Part shown: piece by piece, positions 1 through 5,711 of the stretch
Layout of the letters: every line of letters starts with the position of its first letter
Position numbering within the stretch: the first letter of the stretch is position 1
NCBI GenBank assembly: GCA_052118065.1
Contig: JBQKHY010000043.1
Location: 1 to 10,736, forward strand
Source of the DNA: Ruminococcoides sp052118065
GTDB taxonomy: Bacteria > Bacillota > Clostridia > Oscillospirales > Acutalibacteraceae
DNA length: 10,736 nucleotides
Direction of reading: 5' to 3'
Made by a program: the position numbers and the translations under genes
The notes under the pieces: generated by a model
What the model saw: only the letters and a program-made list of their open reading frames with translations
Told to the model about the DNA's origin: nothing
Databases searched by the model: none

Positions 1-7
1 TCTATGA

Positions 8-253
8 TGATATTTTAAACAAGTTTAAAATATCAACCACTCCTTCAGTCATTCTTTAAAAGGTGAATTGCTTTGCAATTCACGAATGACAGCTCCCTCA
101 GCGAGGGAGCCAATCATAATATGTACAAACTTATAAATTTGTACATAATTAAAGAAATTGTACATACCTTGTTGCCTCCCTCGCTGAGGGAGTGGCTTTG
201 CGTATGCAAAGACGGAAGGAGTGATTGGAATTGTAAATTCATTTACAATTCCA
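8..253. repeat. Palindrome-rich MITE-like element with terminal inverted repeats
   Basis: A 17-bp imperfect terminal inverted repeat (34-50 against 211-227, 15 of 17 matching) encloses a string of hairpins. These are GTCATTC/GAATGAC (48-54/84-90) wrapping GTGAATTGC/GCAATTCAC (63-71/75-83); GCTCCCTC/GAGGGAGC (92-99/103-110); a 9-bp arm pair around 121-129/138-146; CTCCCTC/GAGGGAG (176-182/186-192); and CTTTGC/GCAAAG (196-201/206-211). Two more perfect hairpins sit across the boundaries: 8-20/23-35 (13 bp) and 226-237/242-253 (12 bp). No credible protein is encoded; the short reading frames here are by-products of the palindromes. The CTCCCTC-x-GAGGGAG core with CACTCCTTC ends resembles short dispersed repeats common in gut Clostridia. 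Non-autonomous transposition or a structured-RNA role is inference. Confidence 0.75.
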
Positions 254-280
254 CAATAGAAGATACTATTTAATAGCACT

Positions 281-296
281 ACAAACTCTAATTTGT
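281..296. repeat. 16-nt repeat, inverted copy of 10575-10590
   Basis: ACAAACTCTAATTTGT here is the reverse complement, with one mismatch, of the 16-mer at 10575-10590. The similarity continues for a few bases on both sides (CACT before and TAA after, with one indel). Each copy is itself a weak palindrome (ACAAA/TTTGT). It may be part of a dispersed repeat; chance is not excluded in DNA this AT-rich. Confidence 0.35.
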
Positions 297-336
297 CTAA
301 CTAGCCTTAACCCACAATCAAAACTAAAAATACAAA

Positions 337-373
337 ATTAAAAAGAAAAAGTGGGCAATAATAATGCCCACTT
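337..373 (-). terminator. Rho-independent terminator of the LicD/amidase operon
   Basis: A 9-bp perfect stem AAGTGGGCA/TGCCCACTT (349-357/365-373) with a 7-nt loop is followed, in the minus direction, by a T-rich run (337-350). It lies 71 bp past the stop codon of the last operon gene. The T-tract is on the minus-strand side only, so termination is for the minus-strand genes. Confidence 0.85.
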
Positions 374-398
374 ATAAGTTATATTATTTTACCATAGG

Positions 399-438
399 GT
401 TTGTAATGTTTATTTCACAAACAGTATTTTATAATACT
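399..438. repeat. Two small hairpins between the last stop codon and the terminator
   Basis: GTTTGT/ACAAAC (399-404/417-422) and AGTATT/AATACT (423-428/433-438) lie directly after the stop codon of the GH3-like gene on the minus strand. Neither has a clean T-tract. They may act as 3'-end structures protecting the transcript; a function is not shown. Confidence 0.35.
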
Positions 439-444
439 ATATTA

Positions 445-1179
445 TTACTTCATAATACCGTTTTCGTACTTAGTGTTGATAATTTCGGCAACTGCAACTT
501 CAAGGTCTTCTTCCTTAATTTTGCCGTTTTTAACTGCACTTGTAATTGTCTTTACTGCAGTTTCTAAGTCCTTTGGCATTAGGATAATCTGGTTGCCGTC
601 ATCAAAAGCAGTCAGAACATCCTTCTTAATGTTTTTGCTTTTTGCTAGGCTATCAGAAACCTGTAGCTGGTCTTTGTAAGTAAATGTTGTTTTTGAGCCA
701 TCCTTCATAATGAATAGAGGTGTTTTTGAGTAAGACTGAGTAGTGTCTATCATTTCGTTAAATGCCTTTTTACTTTCAACATTTTGAGGATAATAAACAA
801 TACCACCGACAGGGTATTTCTTTAACTGAGATTTTGTTGTTTCACCTGCAATTGTAGCTACATCAACACCGGTTAACTGTTCAGGAGTTACAACAAATAA
901 CTGACAAACCTTTTCGTTTAGAGACATTTTCTCAATATATTCTTCAGCTTTAATTACATTCTGACTAATAGGAGAAGTTGTTGTAGGTTCAGTAGTTGAA
1001 ACAGTGGTAGTTGTTGTAGTTGTTGTACCGATAATAGTATCCTTAGCACTGTTAAATGCCTTTGACAGTTCACTTCTAAATACAAAACCACCAACTGCAA
1101 GAATTGCTACAATAAGGATAACTACAATTAAGATTACAAGTCCTTTGTGACTGTTATTTCCATGTTTTCCATTTGACAT
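445..1179 (-). CDS. Membrane-anchored, internally truncated GH3 (NagZ-like) protein
   Basis: The protein has 244 aa: a short cytoplasmic N-terminus, one transmembrane segment (about residues 14-33), a Thr-rich extracellular linker (about 52-69), and then GH3 pieces. Residues 78-160 match the start of a family 3 beta-N-acetylhexosaminidase (MSLNEKVCQLFVV, VGGIVYYPQNV, PLFIMKD). Residues 191-244 match the end of that domain (DGNQIILMPKDLETAV, VKNGKIKEEDLE). The middle of the TIM barrel, roughly 200 residues, is absent, including the KHFPGHG-type motif, the His/Asp pair and the nucleophile region. The reading frame is uninterrupted, so this is a deletion and not a frameshift. The start has a good ribosome site (GAGGTGAT, 9 nt from GAGG to ATG). 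It is the last gene of the operon, 21 bp after the amidase. Full-length relatives cleave N-acetylhexosamine from wall fragments; this one is probably non-catalytic, perhaps a wall-binding or scaffolding protein, or a decaying gene. Confidence 0.8.
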   Translation of the reverse strand: MSNGKHGNNSHKGLVILIVVILIVAILAVGGFVFRSELSKAFNSAKDTIIGTTTTTTTTVSTTEPTTTSPISQNVIKAEEYIEKMSLNEKVCQLFVVTPEQLTGVDVATIAGETTKSQLKKYPVGGIVYYPQNVESKKAFNEMIDTTQSYSKTPLFIMKDGSKTTFTYKDQLQVSDSLAKSKNIKKDVLTAFDDGNQIILMPKDLETAVKTITSAVKNGKIKEEDLEVAVAEIINTKYENGIMK

Positions 1180-1200
1180 AAAATATCACCTCAAAAATAT

Positions 1201-2043
1201 TTAATGCTTATTTGTGTAATAAGCAATCATTCCGTTTGTTATACCGTCAACCATTTTTTCTTGGAATTTTTTGTCTGACATTTTCTTGTCCTCTTCAGGA
1301 TTAGTCATAAAACCAAGTTCAAGAAGAATAGAGGGAACAGTAGTAAAGTTAAAGCCTACTAAATCGTTTCTTTCAACAGTACCTCTGTCTGCAAGTCCTG
1401 TAGACTTAATGTATTCCCTTTGAATAATTGACGCAATGTTTTTACTTTTTTCTGCTATTTTATTATTAATATGTTCTGCTGATGGGTATAGGGTAGATGC
1501 ACCGTTAACTGATTGGTCATCAAGTCCGTCAGCATGAATTCTAAATGCTAAGTCAACCTTGTGTTTGTTGCCGTATTCTGCCCTTTGTACAAGGCTCATT
1601 GGTGTAGTTTTCTTAGTTCTAATCATAAGCACATCAGCACCGAGATTTTGTAACTTTTTCTGCAACTTCAAAGCAATTTCAAGGGTTAAGTCACCCTCAC
1701 GCTTTTTGGTTACAACACCGGTAGCACCTGTTGAACTGTTTTCGTAAGTTACTTCACTGTCACTTGCACCTTTATACTTTGGTTCTACATAATTGCCACT
1801 ACATCCGTGACCTGCATCAAGGAGAACCTTGAAACCGGAAAGTTTGCCTTTCTTTTCAGTTGGCTTTGTAGTTGAATTTTCGGTAGCTTTTTTCTCGGTA
1901 GTATTTTCAGTATTAGTGGAAGTAACTGATTGTGAAGTAGCTTTTGACTGTTCTGTACTTTCGATATTTTCAGAACTTTTTCCACATCCTGCGAAAGAAA
2001 TGAGGAAAACTATCAGTAAAGAAAAGCTAATAATTCTTTTCAT
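1201..2043 (-). CDS. Lipoprotein N-acetylmuramoyl-L-alanine amidase (Amidase_3)
   Basis: The protein has 280 aa. The N-terminus is a lipoprotein signal: MKR, a hydrophobic core, then a lipobox-like FAGC with the modified Cys at residue 20. A Ser/Thr/Glu/Lys-rich spacer runs to about residue 68. The rest is a complete Amidase_3 domain. DAGHG supplies zinc ligand His79, KREGD supplies Glu116, FRIHAD supplies His170, and LLELGFMTN carries the catalytic Glu242. The family cuts the amide bond between MurNAc and L-Ala of the stem peptide, so this should be an outward-facing membrane-tethered peptidoglycan hydrolase. The ATG lies 9 bp after the upstream stop, and its AAGG ribosome site overlaps that stop codon, which suggests translational coupling. 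Phe at lipobox position -3 is slightly atypical. The enzyme class is secure; its physiological role (growth, sporulation or division) cannot be told from sequence. Confidence 0.93.
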   Translation of the reverse strand: MKRIISFSLLIVFLISFAGCGKSSENIESTEQSKATSQSVTSTNTENTTEKKATENSTTKPTEKKGKLSGFKVLLDAGHGCSGNYVEPKYKGASDSEVTYENSSTGATGVVTKKREGDLTLEIALKLQKKLQNLGADVLMIRTKKTTPMSLVQRAEYGNKHKVDLAFRIHADGLDDQSVNGASTLYPSAEHINNKIAEKSKNIASIIQREYIKSTGLADRGTVERNDLVGFNFTTVPSILLELGFMTNPEEDKKMSDKKFQEKMVDGITNGMIAYYTNKH

Positions 2044-2052
2044 AATGTTACC

Positions 2053-3258
2053 TTACTTTGAATTAAGAGAGATAATAGAGTTCATATAATACTCAGGAGT
2101 GATTTCTTCCAGCTTGTCGGCAATTTCATCATTACCTTCAAATCTAAACAGCATCATCTGAATATCAAAAAGCTCTTTGTTAACTGCAAAGCCTTTGCCT
2201 TGTTTAAAAGCAATAAGTGTTGCAATTCTGTTTGGTCTCATAATCTGTGACAGTCTGTAGTAGTCCTTGTTTTTCTCAAGGTTACGGATAACACCCATCT
2301 TTGGCATATAGTAAAAGTGTAGTCTGGCTCTTGTGCCGGTTCTTTTTGCTAAGCTCCAAATGTGTTTCTTCTGTCTGTCATATTTATTAGAAAATTTGTA
2401 AATAAACATATGTCGTGACTTCCTTCTAAAATATCTTTTCCATATATTTTTGTTTCGAGTTAGTGTTCTTGAAAACTGTTTGCAGGAAGTGTCTAGGAGA
2501 ACAATGTTGTCCTTTTCTTCCTTTGGCATTTCGTTTCGCCAATCATAGCTATACAGTTTGTCCAAGATAGAGTCTATCCTGGTAGAGATTGAAAAGCTTT
2601 TACCGTCAATCTCTACATTTTTTGTTTTTGCAAGTGGGTCATAAGAGAAAGTTTCCAGTGTTTCGTTAAAGCCCTTAATAGAACAACGGGAAGTGATTTT
2701 CCCTGAATAGGCTAATGAAAGTTTCTCAAAAATCTTTTTGGATGTTTTGTTTTTGCCGGTAAGTTTCATTATATTAATAATAGGTACAGGCAAAAGGTAC
2801 TTAAAACTTTCAACATTTACAAAACTGCAAAAGTGCTTTTCCCATCCATGTTCAAAAAATCTCAACTTGAAATGTTGAAACTTGGTAGTTTCTTCATTTC
2901 TAATAGGCAAAATCTCAACATATATACCGGACATAAAGGTGTTTGACTTTTGGTCTAGGGAAATATTTGTTGTTTCACTGTTGCAGTATCTTGCTGAATA
3001 ATCCATATATTCAGGATTGTTGTACATAGAATCAAAGGTTCTTGTGTAGAGTCTTTCCTTGCTCATCGCTTTACATAGCTTTGTAAAGTCATCATTATGC
3101 ATTATTATTCTGGCACAATCATCTTCAATAGTGTGTTTTGTAATTGCACTTACTGCAGTTTTGCCGTATAGGGAATAGGAAATATTGTTTTTCTTGCAAA
3201 TATCATCAAGTTCTTCAAGTAACTTTACTACATAAATACTTGCAGATTTATCATACAT
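2053..3258 (-). CDS. Short divergent LicD-family paralog, catalytic motif degraded
   Basis: The protein has about 401 aa. Its N-terminus aligns with the LicD domain of the next two genes upstream. LLEELDDICKKNNISY matches the LicD helix, but the GGT-x2-G-x2-R loop reads GKTAVSAIT and the WDDDxD motif reads EDDCAR (residues 45-50), two residues shorter. Two Asp remain, the third is Cys and the last is Arg. The second acidic site (D in the -IDI- motif) is Glu115 in GIYVEILPI. The C-terminal end (NKDYYRLSQIM, NDEIADKLEEI) resembles residues 335-385 of the 813-aa paralog and then stops, so this copy lacks the long helical tail. ATG at 3258 is preferred: it overlaps the upstream stop (ATGTATGA) and has a weak GGTG site. 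TTG 3276 and GTG 3267 are in-frame alternatives without better sites. It may be a pseudoenzyme or partner of the active LicD. Confidence 0.82.
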   Translation of the reverse strand: MYDKSASIYVVKLLEELDDICKKNNISYSLYGKTAVSAITKHTIEDDCARIIMHNDDFTKLCKAMSKERLYTRTFDSMYNNPEYMDYSARYCNSETTNISLDQKSNTFMSGIYVEILPIRNEETTKFQHFKLRFFEHGWEKHFCSFVNVESFKYLLPVPIINIMKLTGKNKTSKKIFEKLSLAYSGKITSRCSIKGFNETLETFSYDPLAKTKNVEIDGKSFSISTRIDSILDKLYSYDWRNEMPKEEKDNIVLLDTSCKQFSRTLTRNKNIWKRYFRRKSRHMFIYKFSNKYDRQKKHIWSLAKRTGTRARLHFYYMPKMGVIRNLEKNKDYYRLSQIMRPNRIATLIAFKQGKGFAVNKELFDIQMMLFRFEGNDEIADKLEEITPEYYMNSIISLNSK

Positions 3259-5692
3259 TACTATCACCGGGAGCAACTAGGTTGTGGTCTGTGTGTTGAG
3301 GTCCATCAACAGTATTTCTAAATCTTTTGCCTAAAACAATAGGAGTTGTCTTAACCTCAGGGTCAGCATATGCACCTACTTCTTCAATAATGTCAATCAT
3401 TGTTGTAAGGTCAATTTCTTCACCAACAAACATTTTGTCTATTAGAGAAACTTTGCTGTAGATTTTGCTGATTGTCTTACTGTCTTTGTATGGAGCTTTC
3501 CACTGTTCAAACATATTCTTACGCATAATTGCCTTTCTTTCTTCAGAGGCTTCTTCTTCTTTTCTTGTTTCAATATTCAGTTTGCGTAAGAAGTTAACTT
3601 GTTCTAAGTAGCTATCCAACTTTTCAAGGTCACTGTAGAATCTGTACTTTAAGATGCAAAGTGTCTTGTCATTATCTGTGTTTTCTGTTGCCTTAATGTA
3701 AGACTCAATAGCCTTTTCACTTTCACCTTTTTTGTAAAGAATATCACCAAGGATAAGGTCCTTAACACTTGAGTCCTGTAGCTTGTTAACCTTTTCTTCC
3801 AGCTTTAGAAGTTCATCATAATCTTCACAAAGCAGTGAGTTTAGGAATAGCTTGTTTTCCTTTTCAACTGCAATAAAGAAAGAAGTAACCTTGTTAACTG
3901 TGCTTTCGTATTTATCAGAGAGAAAACGGATTTTATCTTTAAGAAATGCAAACAGTGAATATACCTTGTCGTTTTTGCCTTCCTTAATTACCAGGTCAAC
4001 ATATTTGTTGATTAGTTCTGTGTTTTCAGGTAGAACAGAAAGTGCTTTTTCTGCATCAAAAATTGTATTAATATTAGGAAGGTTCTCTGTAACAATATCC
4101 TGAATATCAAGCTGAGTAAATCCATTTAGAGTGTTGTGGAATGCATCAATATATGAGTTTACCAGCTTTTCGGTTTTTCCACCACATTCAAGGTCAAGCT
4201 GATACTTTAGAAGATCACCGTCATCAGGATAAATCTTTAGACCTTGGTTAACAAGCTTGTTAATGTCGTGGAAATATTTGTTCATTCCAAGTTTCATTAG
4301 AATGTAAATTCTTAGCTTAATAACACCGATTGAGTAAGGATATTTCTTGTATAAATACTCACTTTGTTCTTCAGCGTCAACTAACTTGCCAATACTTGTG
4401 TTGTGTACAGTTTCTCTAAAGAAAAGAATATCTCTCTTTAGCTTTAGCATATATGGTGTTACTGCTTTCTTCTGTTCGGTAACTGTAATGTATCTCATTG
4501 CCTTTGAGATGTTGTTTCTGTTAAACAGAGTAAGTACAACCTTGTCGGCAATTTCATCCGGTAACTTTAGCAGTACAGGATGACGGTACTTATAAACATC
4601 ATTGTAGTTGTCACGACCAAAGTAGTCCTTACGGAACTGTAGTGCAATATAGTCTGAGAAAATTTCTTCAAGAGTAGCAAAGTCGTTGTTTTCATATGCT
4701 CTGTTAATATCAGCCTTGCAATTGTTATATTCATCTCTAAAGCCCTTTGCCTTTGACTTTAGAGAAACTAAAATGTTAAAGTTCTTAACAACAAGCCATA
4801 GTGACATAAAAGGCATAACAAAAGCTTTCTTGCGAAGAAAAGTTTTCATCTGCTTTTCAGGGTCAACAAAATGCTTAATTTCGTTTCTGATAACTTTGTA
4901 GTTAGTATCAAGTGAGAAGATAGCGTTGTGACCGGCCTGTTCGGTAGCAGGAGGTACAAACATCCATTCATCCTCATAGTGTTCTACAAGGTAGTCGCTG
5001 ATATAGTCAGGTGCTTGACCCATAGTATCTTCAAAAAGAACCCGGTTCTTACTGTCACCAAAGATTTCTTTTCTGAATAACAGTGGTGTACCACCCCAAC
5101 GAAGAACTACATAAGGACAGTCCTCTTCTTTGTAGCTAAACATCTTCTTCTGTAGATTATCAAGGACCTTGTCTTTGCCCTGAAATCTCATTTTTAAACG
5201 GTAGAAACCGTATCTAAGGTGGTTACAACCAAAACGATAAGAATAAACAATACAAGGGTTAATCAGGTCACTGTATAGTGTAATATCCTTTGTATATTGT
5301 TTCCATGATTTGTTGTTGTCAGGTAGATAGTCATAACAGATAATGTCAATCATATCACCGGCTACATCATCAAAAAGTACCTGTGTTGAGTGTACAGCAG
5401 ATGTTGTTCTGTCTGTATATCTTGCAATAACATTGTGGAAGTTGTGGTTAAGCTCCTGACATTCCAGAATTCTGTCATCAGGTAGTTCAGTCTTGCAAAC
5501 TTCAACAAACTTTTCCCAGTTGTTTCTTGTCATTGTAATATCCATATCGTCATCCCATGGGATAAAACCTCTGTGACGAATAGCACCGATTAGTGTACCA
5601 CCGGCAAGCTGGTAGTCAATATTGTGCTTTCTACATAATTCATCTACTTCTTTATATAGAACATACAAATGTTTTTGTTTATCAGTCATCAT
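3251..5692 (-). CDS. LicD-family phosphotransferase with long TPR-like C-terminal region (likely active)
   Basis: The protein has 813 aa. Residues 10-250 form a complete LicD domain: helix LYKEVDELCRKHNI, then GGTLIGAIRH (31-40, Arg39), FIPWDDDMDITM (43-54, with Asp47, 48, 49 and 51), ARYTDRT (90-96) and a second acidic site GDMIDIICYD (112-121). Family members transfer phosphocholine, ribitol-phosphate or related groups from CDP donors to glycans, and the DDxD acids bind metal; the donor here is unknown. LicD proteins are often about 270-300 aa, so the extra 500 residues are unusual. They look all-helical, with a TPR-like unit at about 645-670 (LGDILYKKGESEKAIESY) and others around 430-500. 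There is no signal peptide or convincing membrane segment, so it is probably cytoplasmic. The start has AAGGA about 11 nt upstream; a second ATG follows at once. It lies 19 bp after the 827-aa gene and overlaps the next gene by 8 bp. Confidence 0.9.
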   Translation of the reverse strand: MMTDKQKHLYVLYKEVDELCRKHNIDYQLAGGTLIGAIRHRGFIPWDDDMDITMTRNNWEKFVEVCKTELPDDRILECQELNHNFHNVIARYTDRTTSAVHSTQVLFDDVAGDMIDIICYDYLPDNNKSWKQYTKDITLYSDLINPCIVYSYRFGCNHLRYGFYRLKMRFQGKDKVLDNLQKKMFSYKEEDCPYVVLRWGGTPLLFRKEIFGDSKNRVLFEDTMGQAPDYISDYLVEHYEDEWMFVPPATEQAGHNAIFSLDTNYKVIRNEIKHFVDPEKQMKTFLRKKAFVMPFMSLWLVVKNFNILVSLKSKAKGFRDEYNNCKADINRAYENNDFATLEEIFSDYIALQFRKDYFGRDNYNDVYKYRHPVLLKLPDEIADKVVLTLFNRNNISKAMRYITVTEQKKAVTPYMLKLKRDILFFRETVHNTSIGKLVDAEEQSEYLYKKYPYSIGVIKLRIYILMKLGMNKYFHDINKLVNQGLKIYPDDGDLLKYQLDLECGGKTEKLVNSYIDAFHNTLNGFTQLDIQDIVTENLPNINTIFDAEKALSVLPENTELINKYVDLVIKEGKNDKVYSLFAFLKDKIRFLSDKYESTVNKVTSFFIAVEKENKLFLNSLLCEDYDELLKLEEKVNKLQDSSVKDLILGDILYKKGESEKAIESYIKATENTDNDKTLCILKYRFYSDLEKLDSYLEQVNFLRKLNIETRKEEEASEERKAIMRKNMFEQWKAPYKDSKTISKIYSKVSLIDKMFVGEEIDLTTMIDIIEEVGAYADPEVKTTPIVLGKRFRNTVDGPQHTDHNLVAPGDSNV

Positions 5693-5711
5693 AGCTTTTT
5701 ATTTCCTTACA

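Noticed and set aside
34..227. CRISPR array at the repeated CTCCCTC/GAGGGAG motifs
   Set aside because: The repeats are inverted and not direct, unevenly spaced and few, with no cas genes.
73..273. Small plus- and minus-strand reading frames in 49-279
   Set aside because: They are created by the palindromic element; no ribosome site or protein-like composition.
445..1179. GH3-like gene as a frameshifted full-length enzyme
   Set aside because: The frame is continuous from start to stop, and there is no DNA between the two homologous parts that could encode the missing ~200 residues.
1829..2089. Plus-strand open frames opposite the amidase, LicD and GH3-like genes (such as 1829-2089, 3852-4103, 4347-4583)
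   Set aside because: They are antisense shadows of strongly supported minus-strand genes, with no family resemblance or ribosome sites.
3259..3276. TTG start at 3276 for the short LicD paralog
   Set aside because: It adds only six residues within the preceding gene without a ribosome site. ATG 3258 in the ATGTATGA overlap is the simpler coupled start.
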